From positions 67,105,566 through 67,169,565 of the forward strand of contig CM060174.1 of NCBI GenBank assembly GCA_030549775.1: 64,000 nt of DNA. Reading direction: 5' to 3'. Both the position numbers and the translations under genes were made by a program. Of this stretch, positions 1-12,498 are shown in pieces; within the stretch, counting starts at the first letter, position 1; each line of letters starts with the position of its first letter. A model generated the notes under the pieces. The model was given only the letters and a program-made list of their open reading frames with translations, had not been told where the DNA came from and ran no database searches. The DNA comes from Tamarix chinensis (taxonomy: Eukaryota; Streptophyta; Magnoliopsida; Caryophyllales; Tamaricaceae).

Positions 1-719
1 ATATTTATATAGGTTTTACTTATTTTTAGTGAATCATTTGAACTATTAGTTCGAACTCTTCGAACTATCGGTCTGACTAGTGAACCACTAACCAGCAACA
101 AGACTGATTTGATTGCCGATCTGATTATAAAAACTATGAGTAGCATGCTATCATATCCATGAATTTCAAGCAAACATTATAAAAAAAATTAGTTTCAACT
201 AGAGTAGTACTATATATAAAAATATATTATAGAGTCATATTTTTTCCTCCATAATTGAGATAAGCCTGAATATCAGATAAGCCTGAATATCAGATAATTT
301 ACAGGTAAAGAAATTGTATATTATACCTGCTTTACATAATCCAACAAAAAATAGAATTAGATATTCAAATGCAGTTGCAAATGAATATTATTATTTTCTT
401 CAGATTTTTTAAATATAGGATTACATTTTTCCATACCAAAGTTCTCCGCACCCCTAATCATGATGAAAGAAAATTTAGCTTAACTAATTTTAAAAAGAAA
501 ATACGATGACAAAGAAAATACGAAAGAAAAATGGAGAAGTGAATTGAAGGCACCGACATAATCGATGACACAATACAGGCACCCCAACTATTAATGCCTG
601 ATATAAATGTCTGAGGTCGGATGGTATAGCTTGATACAAACTAAATAGTTGAAGCATAGAAGGTCAGAAGGTCAGAAGGTCAGAAATGATGTCACACAAT
701 TGAAGAATTTAATTCCACC
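1..719. other. AT-rich intergenic DNA, nothing recognised
   Basis: No convincing open frame, RNA gene or terminal repeat was seen. Short direct repeats occur near 262-290 and 658-685, the latter a triplicated 9-base phrase. This is probably the interior or flank of the repeat element that ends at 1577. Confidence 0.5.
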
Positions 720-1577
720 TCACCTTGGACCTCCATGTCAATCAGCAACGAGAAGGTAAAAAAAAATAGTAGGAAGTTGAATTAGTACTCACCTATGATG
801 GAGAATGGCTCGTGTTGCTGCTTGATGTTGTCCTCTGCCGCGCGGGTGGTGCTAATTTGCTCAATTGTGTGGTTCGGGGTGGCGCTAGTTTTGCGGTTGC
901 CTAGTGGTGGTTGCTCGTTGCCACTGCTGTTGGCGCCATTGGTAACCAACAATTCACTAATATGTTGTGTTGTTGCTAGCTGGAATTGGTCCTACTATGG
1001 TGCGCCGATGGCTACGGTCGAAGGGGAGAAGGTAGGGAATAGAGGACTAAAGGTTGAGGGATTTAGGAATCAGAAATGAATGACAGAGAGAGAAAGGAAG
1101 AAAGATAAAATGAGGTAGGGAATAATGTTTAAAATTGGTATATATATATATATATATTGATTAATATTTAAGTATCTTTTAATTGAATGGATAATTTGTA
1201 TAAAAAGATATATGAATTGAATAATTATAATGTATTATTAAGATAATATTAATCATAATTTATAGTGTTAAATAGGGGTATTTTAATATATTGCCCTATT
1301 AGGTTGTGTTAAATAGGGAAAAAAATTATTGCCTTATTTGTTAATAATAAATGGAGGGATTTTAGTATTGCACTATTTATTATAATCAAATAGGAGAATT
1401 TTAATTTATTGCCCTATTAGATTGGATTAAATAGGGGATATTTTATATTTCCTTATTTTTTAGAATCAATTAGGGAAATTTTAAATTGCCCTACTTGATT
1501 ATCTATAATAGGGCAATTTTATAATTGCCCTATTTAATATTCTAAAATTGCCTTATTTGACTATATATCTTGTAGTG
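720..1577. mobile_element. CACTA-like element terminus (left part not identified)
   Basis: The segment ends at 1577 in CTTGTAGTG, whose reverse complement CACTACAAG is a CACTA-type terminus. The 300 bases before it carry many copies of an AATAGGG / CCCTATT phrase in both orientations (about 1265-1550), like the subterminal repeats of CACTA transposons. A GC-rich patch (about 790-1050) precedes the array, just as a GC-rich leader lies inside the subterminal repeats of the two better-defined CACTA elements in this window. The repeat sequence differs from theirs, so it would be another family. The opposite end was not found and may lie outside the window. A 94-residue open frame at 795-1079 has no recognisable domain and is not called. 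Confidence 0.4.
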
Positions 1578-2505
1578 GTTTACGTTAATTGTGATTTCCT
1601 TGAGAAAATTAACTTGTCATATTTTACTATAATTGTCTTCTTATTTTACCACTATTGTCTTATGTTTCATCATTTATATATGCTTGTACTTCAACAAATA
1701 ATAAATATATTCTACTATATTTTAACCAACTATATAAAGCTAATAATATACCCACATAAGATATTCATCATAAAATTTATAATCTAGAATTAATTTTTAT
1801 TTATTTCTCTATTGATATAAATGTGGCTTTTAATATCAAGAAAAGATAAATTACTAAAGTCATTATTTTATTTACTCCCACTAGATTTTTAATGAGTTGA
1901 GTAAAATTAAATTTTATCTTATTATACTCGACATGCTTAAAATAAGGATATAATCTTGACTTATATATTTAATATCTTATCTTAATCTACAAGTTACTAC
2001 CTAAGCTTAGAATATACTTGAAAAAAAATTCAATAATAAGCAAAATAGTATAACGCAAAAAGGATATAAGCGGATAAGTAGGCTTAAAAATCAAAAGAAT
2101 TCATATAGAAAGTCTATACTTAACCTTAGTATAGAATGATGAGTCAAAATAAACCTAAATTATAATTAGTATTAAAAGAATTGTTGATCATATGAGCAAT
2201 TTGAATTAGCTATTCTTATTTTTAATAATATTATTTTTTTGTTTTTATTTATATAAAACCTATATGACTATAACTCATAAATCATGTCGTGGCTCTTGCT
2301 TTTATAACTCCATCTCCCTAATTGACGTTGCATCACAGTAGATTAGACAGAATATATATATATATATAATTAGTAGCTGCATGAATGTAGTATATATAAT
2401 TCCGCTTAACGTTCAATAAAAATAAAATGGGAAAATAAAAAATTATTATTATTTTAAAACAAAGGCAAATTAAATAAATTATAACAGACAGATAAAGATA
2501 GAGAG

Positions 2506-2548
<43 letters not shown>
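1578..2548. other. AT-rich intergenic DNA ending in a (TA)n tract
   Basis: No gene is evident. A (TA)n microsatellite of about 45 bases runs from about 2503 to 2548 and directly abuts the inverted-repeat element that follows. Confidence 0.5.
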
Positions 2549-2552
<4 letters not shown>

Positions 2553-4679
2553 GAGGTTCACATGCAAACTTTTTTTTTATTATACAAACATAAAAACTAA
2601 TCTCAACCATTAGATCAAAATTAAATCAACATTCAAGATTTTAATAATACCAAACCTGAAAACTAACCCAAACTTATATCCAAACCAAATATCCAAACCT
2701 CTAAACCCTAAACCCTCTAAACCCTAAACCTTAAACCCTAAACCCTCTAAACACTAACCCTAAACCCTAAACCCTATAAGCCATAAACCCTAAACCCTCT
2801 AAACCCTAAACCCTAAACCATAAACCATCTAAGCCCTAAACCCTCTAAACCCTAAACCCTAAACACTCTAAACATGTAAATCCTAAACCCCCTAAACCCT
2901 CTAAACCCTAAACCCTATAAACCCTAAACACTATAAACCCTAAATCCTAAACCCTCTAAACCCTAAACCATAAACCATAAACCATAAACCCTCAAAACAC
3001 TAAACCCTAAACCCTCTAAACCTTAAACAATAGACATTAAACTATAAACCCTCTAAACCCTAAACATTAAACCCTATAAACCATAAACCATAGACATTAA
3101 ACCCTAAACCCTATAACCCGTAAACCCTAAAACCCCTAAACATAAACCATCTAAACCATAAACCATAGACCTTAAACCATAAACTCTCTAAACCCTTAAA
3201 ACCCCTAAATCATAAAACCATAAACCACAAAATCTCTAATAATAATAATAATAATACAATATCTTAGCATCCATAAACTTTATTTAGTAAGTCAAACCAT
3301 ATATTATGCAAAAATATACAACAATGGCAGATTAATAATCTGATTATTAATCAAAATAATATAAAACAACAATACAAGAGTAATCAGCAATAGAAAATAC
3401 AACATCAATAGTAAATCAGCCAACATTAATCTAATTAACCATAATCAGAGGATTCATAACAGATGATGGTTAATATGGAACAAGATACCAATATTCAGAC
3501 ATCAATCAGCCATAACAACATCATACCATCATATATTATGCAAAAATTTACAACAATGGCTGATAAATAATCTGATTATTAATCAGACTAACATAAAACA
3601 ACAACACACCATTATTCAGCAACACAAATTACAAAAGCCATAGCAACAGCAACTGCAAAAGCAATAGAATATCAGCCCACATTAATGTAATTAACCATAA
3701 TCACATTATGCATAATACAACATCAATAGAATTTAATCAAAAAACAACAAACATAACTCAGCAAACAATAAAACATACTTACTAAATCAACTCAGCAAAT
3801 TCAAAATCAACCAAAGTTGTGGCAGAGTAATTCGATCCAATGCTGCATCAATAAAACATAAAACACATACAGAAAAAAAATCAGACAAATCAATACAAGA
3901 AAACAGGTTAACAACATTAGTCGAACGGATAATATAACAACAATGAAGATATTAACGGGTTTAATACCGTCGTTAAGGAAAATGTTCGACAGTAACAACA
4001 TCATACATTTTCGACAAAAATGGTGACATATGAAGGAGAATCAGCACCTGCGAAAAATGGTGGCGGAGAATAAATGAAATCGATGACGTGAGCTTTGGTA
4101 GGTTGAAGAAATGTGCTGCAATGAGAATAAACCAGCGACGACAAGGAAAAAAAACAAAGAAACATTGTCAAAAGTGAACAATGAAATCTGGTCGCCAATT
4201 GAAAAAATTTTGAAGATCGGTAAAACAATAAAAATTTTGAAAAAATTACATACCTATGTGCTCCTGCTCAGGTCGGGCTGCCGCCGTGTGCTGCTTGCCC
4301 ACGTCTCCTGTGTGGCACTATAGTTGCGGTTGAAGTCAAGACGATGTAGATCGAGGATGAAGAACGGAGTGTCTGAGCTCGCGCTGGGAGATGCAGAGGC
4401 AGAAATGGAGATGGAAAGATGGAGTAGCAGTTGCGATGTAGAGGGAGATAGGTGCGATGGAGAAGGAGAGAGGTGCGATGGAGATGGAGAGGCAGGTGCG
4501 AAGGTCGGCTGCTCTGTGCGGTAGAATTTCGAAACTGAACGGGGCAGAAACGCATGGAGGCTCGGCGACGGGGAAGGAAAATCATGTGATATTATGCTTT
4601 CGACCGTTGGATCTAATTTAGATCCGACGGTCAGAATCTGTTCCTATGTTTGTACCAAATAAATAAGTTCGCATATGAG

Positions 4680-4686
<7 letters not shown>
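2549..4686. mobile_element. Non-autonomous DNA transposon with imperfect terminal inverted repeats
   Basis: The left end (AGGTTCACATGC followed by a AAC..ACAAACATA phrase, about 2554-2600) matches the reverse complement of the right end (AGGCTCATATGC then the same phrase, about 4645-4683). The similarity continues inward through a CGTTGGATCTAA-like phrase (about 2600-2640 against 4595-4635), giving imperfect inverted repeats of nearly 90 bases. Both sides are TA-rich microsatellites, which hides any target duplication. No transposase is visible inside. The interior holds degenerate telomere-like repeats and a GC-rich patch (4250-4570). Long inverted repeats and a TA-rich target suggest a Mutator-like or similar element, but the superfamily is not proven. 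Confidence 0.55.
2695..3240. repeat. Degenerate interstitial telomere-like array (CCCTAAA type)
   Basis: About 545 bases are built from CCCTAAA, CCCTCTAAA, CCATAAA and related units. The plant telomere unit read on this strand is CCCTAAA. Units vary in length and sequence, which indicates an old interstitial array rather than a live telomere. It lies inside the inverted-repeat element at 2549-4686. Confidence 0.85.

Positions 4687-4748
<62 letters not shown>
4683..4748. repeat. Compound microsatellite (CT)n-(TA)n
   Basis: About 40 bases of alternating CT are followed by about 26 bases of alternating TA. It abuts the right end of the inverted-repeat element. Confidence 0.9.
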
Positions 4749-5549
4749 CTTGTATTTGGTTGCTAATTAAGGATCTAAACTTATGTGAGAAAACAATAAA
4801 GAGATGAGAGAAACATTTAAATGTAGCATGAATCCAAAAGGTTGTTTTAAAAGTTAAGATCCACGTGTACTTGCTTCCGTTTTCATGCAATCCACATCAT
4901 GTACTAAAAAAGATTTAGAATCGATATAGTATGCATAATTTCTTCAATTCCCATCTGACGAGAAAGTTACGTAGGTGTTTTCAAGAATTCTTAACTTGAT
5001 GAATGAAAAGTTCAATTCAACCTTTTATTCTCTTCATTGGCTATATATATTCCGTGCTTTCAGTAAATTAAAACTTCTTTATAATTTGTACCAGCATATC
5101 AAAATAAAATAAAATAGTACTATATATTTTTCAGTTGAAAAGTACTAGATGTTTTATTATAAATTATGAAAAAAGATAAAAGAATTTTTTTTTACCATAT
5201 CATGTTGTCGGTTTTATAATATAAGTCTTTTCGTCTTCTAATAATTATTTTTAAAATATGTGCCGCACTATAAAAACCAATACAAACTAAACATTACATC
5301 TCATATAATATAATAGATTCTTTTCTTCTTAAATTATTGATAGTTAAGTAGGCAATATATTAGTCATTTTAGGTATTTTATATTTTTTTAAATTTATTGT
5401 ATTTTATTAATGTGTGGGACCTTCACTAGGATCTGTCTAATCATTCTTTAATCTTGCTTTACAACTGCAAATCAGAGTCACTACGCAATTTGAAATGACA
5501 AGACGCTAAAGGTGTTCTCAAGAGAGGGGCAACTTCAAACTAATTAATA
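4749..5549. other. AT-rich intergenic DNA, nothing recognised
   Basis: No coding potential or terminal repeat was recognised before the possible mariner/Stowaway-type terminus at 5550. Confidence 0.5.
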
Positions 5550-8143
5550 CTCCCTCAGCTTTATTTTTACTTTACGTTCTAACTAAAACCATCGTTATTA
5601 AGAAAGTAGTTAATCCAATAAAAAAGAGAGCAGCTAATCCCTTTAATTATTTTCGTCACATTGCAGAACTCCAGATAATTAATTATCCTTACAATTAATG
5701 TATTAAATAAACTCACCAAAAGTACCGGCTTTTTCCACAAATTTCCAATAGTCATAAGTCTCTTCACTTCCCAACTTATGCCGGGGAATCTAATCAAATT
5801 GAGATTAAACAAAAATTTTAAGTAGAGCCAGAGTTTGCATAAAAAATTATTGGAGCCAATAAACCAAAACAAAGGAGACTTACATACTCCATGGCATCAA
5901 TAAAAATATTCTACTGCTTTCAATGGAACTTAACTAGTTCTAAAACACCATAGCTTCTAATGGAACTCAATTTGATCTAAACATCACACCTTCTAGCAAC
6001 ACTATATTTGATTTAAACGAAATTCCAATTGAAATTGAATTTGAAAATCCAAACGTGGGTGCAAATTAGCAATTTGAGTATCCGACGCTAGACCTAAACA
6101 TGGATTATTTATACAGAGAAGATGACAATGATCAGTTGCAAAAGCAAGATGAACATCATTCTACAGAGTTTTCTGGTAAATCTTCCATGCTTCGTTCATC
6201 ACTATGAGTAGTATGTAGCAGGTCTTTTCATATATTTCTGCTAGTTAAAACTTAAACATAGCACCATGGTCATTAGAGGGTTGCTGTGTGTAGATTTGCT
6301 ATGCCAGTTTAGTGAATAGAATTAATTTGTTGCATGGCTATTTGCTGCATGCCCATTTACATGTCTTTCTTGCTAAAGACCATGCCTTATTCCTCTATTT
6401 ATTTGTCCTATATGTTTCACTTGATGCCAATGCCTTAAGGAGGCTTTTATGTTCTGAAAATGGCATATTTCATTTCAATACTACATGAGTATGGGGGTTG
6501 ATTAAGTCTTTTTACTTTTACTGTTACTTTGGATTGGTCAAGTCGTAGTGCCATTCTTCATTTGCATTATCCATTCTTCATTGTTGCCATTGAAAAATTT
6601 CACTATTATCTCAAAACTTAGACATACTAGATTAGATTAATTTGCTACTTGATACATGATCATATATTTAGCAATTATGATATTTTTTCTAGATGTTCCA
6701 CTGGAAGATGTTAATCAAGATAATGTTAGAGAAAGAAAAAGGTTCTTATCAAATGAGGAAAGGTGGGCAATTTATACTGCTTTGTTGGAAAGAAGTGTTA
6801 ATGGAGAATCGAGAAATAATATGACTTATGAAGTTGCTTCCTTATTTTCGGTAGCAACAAGCAAAAAATACTCCAGCCGACACAACAGTGGATGTCTCCA
6901 TAAGAGAACAAAAAATTGTGGTCGTAAGAGGGTTCAAGTTGACCTTAATCGTATAATGGATATTCCTTTGAGCAAAAGAAAAACAATACGTTCACTTGCC
7001 GCAACTTTGAATATTAGCAACACTACCTTATATAACCTTTTGAAACAAGGCCTCATTCGCCGTCACTCAAATTCAATAAAACCACACTTAAAGGAAGAGC
7101 ATAAGAGAGCTCGGCTAAAGTTTTGCTTATCTATGCTAGACCATAATAGTTTGCATGATGAGCCCAAGTTTGTTGGTATGTATAATGTTGTGCACATTGA
7201 CGAGAAATGGTTCTATATGACAAATAAGACAGAAAGATACTACTTGCTTCCCATGGAAGAAGAGTCATTGCGTTCATGTCAAAGTAAAAATTATATAGGA
7301 AAAGTAATGTTTTTGGTTGCCATGGCCCGACCGAGGTTTGACAATAAAGGAAATGAAGTTTTTTCTGGGAAAATAGGGGTGTTCCCTTTTGTCACAAAGG
7401 AACCTGCCTTGAGGCGAAGTCGAAATAGAGATGCAGGGACTTTGGTGACAAAACCAATTACATTAGTCAATAGAGAAACCATAAGAGCATATCTACTTGA
7501 AAAAGTAATTCCAGAAATTCAAGCAAAGTGGCCAGCAGAGGATTCACAAAGTACCATCTATATTCAGCAGGATAATGCAAGGACTCATGTAGATCCTAAT
7601 GACGAAGAATTTTAAAGAGCAGCTTCACAAAATGGGTTCAACATTAAATTAATATCGCACCCAGCAAACTCACCTGATTTAAATATTCAAGATCTCGTAT
7701 TTTACAGTGCCATTCAATCGTTGCAACAAAAGGTGAATGCAAAGACCGTAGATGAACTCATTTTAGCCGTTGAGAAGTCATTCAACGAATATCCAACCAG
7801 AAAAGTGAACCATATTTTCTTAACTTTACAGTTATGCATGGTAGAGATTATGAAAGTTGGAGGATCCAATAGCTATATAATTCCACATGTGAACAAAGCC
7901 CGCTTGGAAAGGGAGGGTTGTCTTCCTACACAAATTACTTGTGACCCCAGTTTGGTACAAGACGTCATAAACCAAGTTCAATACTCTGGGGTAGCTTCAT
8001 ATACCATTGATGAGCCGACCAATACTATCAGGTATGTTGCTTTGGTGTTATTGAACCAACTCTATCGAGTACACCTTTGTATAATAGTTATACCTATTAG
8101 TATCTTGTTTTTTTGCAGTGGATGTAGGTTGTCGCTCAGCTAA
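5550..8143 (+). mobile_element. Plant mariner-like element, 3' end not found
   Basis: A TA dinucleotide at 5548-5549 is followed by CTCCCTCAGC, close to the CTCCCTCCGT terminus shared by plant mariner-like elements and Stowaway MITEs. It lies about 550 bases upstream of the mariner-type transposase pseudogene, a plausible spacing. No inverted copy of this terminus was found downstream, so the 3' limit given is simply the end of the coding region. The element is either truncated or the 5' terminus is a chance match or separate MITE. Confidence 0.4.
6100..8143 (+). pseudogene. Mariner-like (Tc1/mariner, DD39D) transposase pseudogene
   Basis: Transposases of this family cut and paste mariner elements using three aspartates. 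A likely structure is exon 1 at 6100-6175, an intron with GT at 6176 and AG at 6691-6692, exon 2 at 6693-8031, a short intron (8032-8118), and exon 3 ending at TAA 8141-8143. The junctions keep frame. The N-terminal half has a helix-turn-helix-like stretch (RSLAATLNISNTTLYNLL). The catalytic motifs are DEKWFYM (first Asp) and QDNARTH (second Asp); the third Asp is in LNIQDLVF. There are 39 codons between the second and third Asp, the plant mariner signature DD39D. One in-frame TAA (7613-7615, about residue 333) falls between the second and third Asp. The frame then continues unchanged for about 170 codons, so the gene looks recently broken by a single mutation. Confidence 0.85.
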
Positions 8144-9096
8144 TTAATTATGATATTATCATATACCATTGATGTATGTTGCTTCGGAGTATGATGTTTG
8201 GGTCTCTTTAGTTCCTCCATTTGTTTAAAACAGTTTTTGGTATTAGCCATCATCTCTTCCTTGGATGGTAAACCTACTTTGCCCGATAAAACTCGTGCTG
8301 CCCACTTTGATTGTAGCTCCGCCGTTTTGAAAATTATTGCCTGAAAACCAAACAATATAGAAACAGCTAAGAAAAGGACGAGCAGTTAATGAATGTACCT
8401 AATAGCTATCTTGACAACCAAACATGGCCTGGTGTTAGTCACCATACCAAACGAGCACTAAACAAGGACCGAAGATGAGCCATCGATCTATAGTTAGTCA
8501 CACACAACTCGCAGGCCAAGCTTCCTCACCAAAAATGCTCTACGCCCAAATTTAAAACCTAAAATTTTATTAAATTTAATTATTATTAACAATTAAATAA
8601 TATAAATTAATAATAATATAAAATGAAATGAAATTTTTGCATAAAAAAATATAAATTTTTTATTATAATGACAATATATATATATATATATGTTGGATAC
8701 ATTTAATTTTTATATTTAGATATATAACATTACTAGATAGCGCAGCTTGCATTTTTATCTTGTCTGCCGTCACCGGTGCTACCCATTTACGAAAGTGTAG
8801 GTGTACGATGATGTGGTCATTTTATTAATTGATAATAGTTAATAAAATTTATTTTAATACTATACTTATATATTTTATTAGAAAATAACTTGATAATAAT
8901 TTAGAAATAAAAAAATAAGGCTAAAAATAGAATTTAGACATTAGTTTTCCTAAAATGACATTTTTTTAAAACAAGGATCGAATTGTTAAAAAAATAAGGC
9001 TAAAAATAGAAGTTAGACATTATTTGGACAAACAATCCAATTACTATTGGAAAACCCTCTACTCTTCCTCCCAACAAAGAATCCTCCCCTCAGTCA
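8144..9096. other. AT-rich region upstream of the AAA-ATPase promoter
   Basis: No gene was recognised. A short (TA)n tract lies near 8675-8691. The last 60 bases before the TATA box become C-rich, like a plant core-promoter region. A 71-codon minus-strand frame (8140-8355) shows no family features. Confidence 0.5.
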
Positions 9097-9104
9097 TATA
9101 AATA
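9097..9104 (+). promoter_or_regulatory. TATA box of the AAA-ATPase gene, now separated from it
   Basis: TATAAATA sits about 62 bases upstream of the retrotransposon insertion at 9159. Bases 9130-9158 have the C/A-rich look of a plant 5' leader. Removing the retrotransposon and one target-site copy would place this box about 90 bases before the ATG at 16011. That spacing is what suggests it is the gene's original core promoter. Confidence 0.55.
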
Positions 9105-9158
9105 TCCGAGACTAGGGTGATTCATTCATCAGTCCCAACCCAACCCAAACAAAGTCCT

Positions 9159-9512
9159 TGATATGTCAGCCCATAATTCCAGCCTAGCATCGTCTAGGAG
9201 GAGGAACCGATCTCATTACCTGAAGGACTACATTCTCGACTAAAGGTTCTAGAAGACTATCTATATATATTTTTTTTCTGTTAGTTGTTAATATATAGTA
9301 TCTTTCTATTACGAAAGATACTGATATTGTTAGGAATGGTTGTTAGTAGGGATAAAATGGTCATTGTCCAAGTACTAAACTCCTATATAAGAGTAAATTG
9401 TGTGGAATGAAAGGTAAGAAGAATTCTAGCAGATCCCATAATTTTGCAAGGAGCTCTGCTCGAAAGAGGAATAACCTCTACATAAAAACATAAAAACACT
9501 AAACCTCCCCTA
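9159..9512 (+). repeat. 5' LTR of the chromovirus
   Basis: It starts TGATATGTCAGCC and matches 15697-15985 over most of its length. It includes a phrase TAAAATGGTCATTGTCCA and a TATA-like CTATATAAGAG near 9390. The end is placed where similarity to the 3' LTR stops (about 9511-9515). TTTTGGTGCTCGCATTGAG follows, a common sequence just inside the 5' LTR of plant chromoviruses. Confidence 0.88.
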
Positions 9513-12498
9513 AAATTTTGGTGCTCGCATTGAGAGTGCACAGCCATGAACGATGGCATGATGACGAGCCCCAGACAGATAGATGATTAACTTCAGCAGC
9601 TGAAGGACAACATTGATGCTCAACAAGCTACCATTGATGAGCTCAGCCACAAATATGACCATCTTCAATCTTCAATCGATGAGGTATTATGATGACTCAA
9701 TCCACTGACCAACCCCAATAGTTCCAACCCTCTGTACCCTCACCAGTCATTCACACCCCCACTCCCACGACCAACAATATCACCTCTGCAAATGCAAATG
9801 GCACAACCAACGAAACACAAACCATTAACCTTACCAATTGACCCAACAACCAGCTTACTAATAGCCTTAAATGTGGGCTTGTACTTAATAATTTTGATGG
9901 AACTAATCCCCTACATTGGATTTTCCAAGAGGAACGGTATTTTGCTTACCAGTCAATCCTAGAGCAAGAACGTGTTGACTTTGTCAGCTTCTTCATGGTT
10001 GGTCAAGCCCTCAGCTGGTTTCAATAGATGCACCATCAGCATCAACTTACAACCTGGGACTCCCTGGTACAGGCCATCGAACAACAATTTGGACCCTCTT
10101 CGTATGCAAATCACCAGACGGTTCTCTTTAAGCTTACTCAAACGAGTATGGTTGTGGATTATCAAACTCAGTTTGAAAACCTTTGTAACCGAGTCTCAGA
10201 AATGACCCCCAAATCCATCCTTAATTGCTTTATTTCCGACCTCAAACCACCGATCCAGAAAGAGCTAGCTGTATTAAAACCTATAACCATCTCAGATGCC
10301 CTTGGCCTGGCCAAACTTATTGAAGAAAAATTACTGGATTCTAGAGCTCCCTTCAATTGACCCAATTTATCTAGGTCACCTAATCCAATATCAAACTTCC
10401 CTTGACCCCACCTCCAAACACTCCTAAGACAAACAATTTGACCCCTAGGAATGGACGACGACTATCCCCTGGGGAGTTACCACACAAACGAGACCAGGGC
10501 CTATGTTATAACTGTGATGAAAAGTATAAGCCCGGCCATTGCTGCAAGGCCCAACAGTTTTCCCTAAGTCTGGATGAAGAAATTGATGATTATCGGGAAG
10601 AGGAAGGAGAAGAGGACGATGAAGTAACCCCAGATCCACTTGAGCATGAAATCTCCTTACAAGTGCTCACTGTTTCTTTCAATCTACGGACCCTGCATTT
10701 CACGACCTCCATTAACAATGCTCCAGTGGCAGCACTAGTAGATTCTGGAAGTACGCATAATTACATCCATCCCCGCACTGTCAGCTACCTCCACCTACCC
10801 ATCAAACGAGGAACTGGGTTGACTATGATCGTGGGTAATGGAGAAAAATTGAAAACATAAGAGTGATTATCAATAATTCCAGTAGATATTGAGGGAAACC
10901 CCTTCCTGGATAGTTGCCCATGTTTTGGCCTTTGTAGGAGCAGACCTCATCCTGGGAACCTAGTGGCTGGAAACATTGGGCCTAGTGGTGATAGATCATA
11001 AACAACTCACCATGGAATTTAGCCACCAGGGCCGACCCATGTGATTATTAGGCAACCAGCCCCCTCAAAAACTAGCCCAATCTCCATGAGCCAACTAAGA
11101 TGTATCCATAAAACATCTTCCCGAGCATGTTATTATCACATCCATCTTATGGACCCAGAAAATCCCAACCCCTCTCTACCTCAAGAAGTCCAAACCTTAC
11201 TCTAGGAATATCAAACTGTCTTCGAGCAGCCCAAAACTCTTCCCCCTCATCGTCTAACAAATCATCATATCAACCTCCAACATAATTCTCAACCCGTAAA
11301 CATCCGGTCATATCGCTATCCGCATTATCAGAAAGAAGAAATTGAAAAAACAAATTAAAGAAATATTACAATATGGACTCATCCGCCCATCCACTAGCCT
11401 ATTCTCATCACCCATATTACTTGTCCAAAAAAAAGATGGAACCTAGAGATTTTGCGTGGGCTACTAAGGCCTTAACCAAATTACCGTTAAAGACAGATAC
11501 CTTATTCCTACGGTGGATGAAGTGTTGGATGAACTCAATGGGGCTACTACCTTCTGTAAATTAGATCTCCGAAGTGGTTATTTTCAAATTCATGTGCACC
11601 TCCCCCCCCCCCCCCGACATACCAAAAACTACATTCCGCACCCATAATGGCCACTATGAATTCATGGTTATGCCCTTCGAGTTGTCCAACACCCCCTCCA
11701 CTTTCCAAGCCACTATGAATGACCTCTTCCGACCCTACCTATAAAAATTTGTACTTGTTTTTTTTTTACGACATCTTCATCTACAACTCCGATTCAACTC
11801 AACACCTTGACCATATCCGAACCGTCCTCCAAATTTTACACTCCCATAAATTTGTTTCCAAATTATCCAAATGTTTATTCTCCCAATCTAGTGTGGAATA
11901 TTTGGGGACATTATTTCAGGGCATGGGGTGCAGGTTGATCCAAAACAAATTGAGGCCATTCTCCAATAGCCCACTCCAACCACCGTTACAGCCATTTGAG
12001 GATTCTTGGGCCTAATAGGCTACTATTGATGCTTCATTTTGCAATACGCTGCTCTGGCTAGCCCATTAACTGACCTGCTCAAAGCCACACCAAACAACTC
12101 CTTTGTTTGGACCCCACAAGCCTAAGAAGCATTCGACACTCTCAAATAGACTATGACCACGACACCTATTTTGTCCCTCCCCAACTTCGAGCTCCCTTTC
12201 ATGGTGGAGACGGATGCTTCCTCCATAGCCATTGGTACCATCCTCTCACAAAAACACCATCCCATCGCCTTCTTTAGCAAGCGTCTTCCTCCTCGACTCT
12301 AAGCAGCTTCAACCTACACTCGTGAAATGTACGATATTACCTCTGCTGTCCATAAATGGAGACAATACCTCTTAGGTGCTCCCTTCACCATTGCCACTGA
12401 CCACCAAAGCCTTAAGCAGCTCCTCAACCAAACCATCCAAACACCTGAGCAACATCATTAGCTTACCAAGCTACTGGGGTTCAAATTCGAGATCATCT

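Noticed and set aside
795..1079. 94-residue open frame as a gene
   Set aside because: Low-complexity composition, no recognised domain, and it sits in a GC-rich patch typical of the CACTA-like element ends seen here.
2590..3240. A true chromosome end
   Set aside because: The CCCTAAA units are degenerate and lie inside an element with sequence continuing on both sides.
5550..8200. CTTCGGAGTATG near 8182 as the 3' terminus of the mariner element
   Set aside because: It matches only weakly the inverse of the 5' terminus at 5550 and lacks the expected inward similarity.
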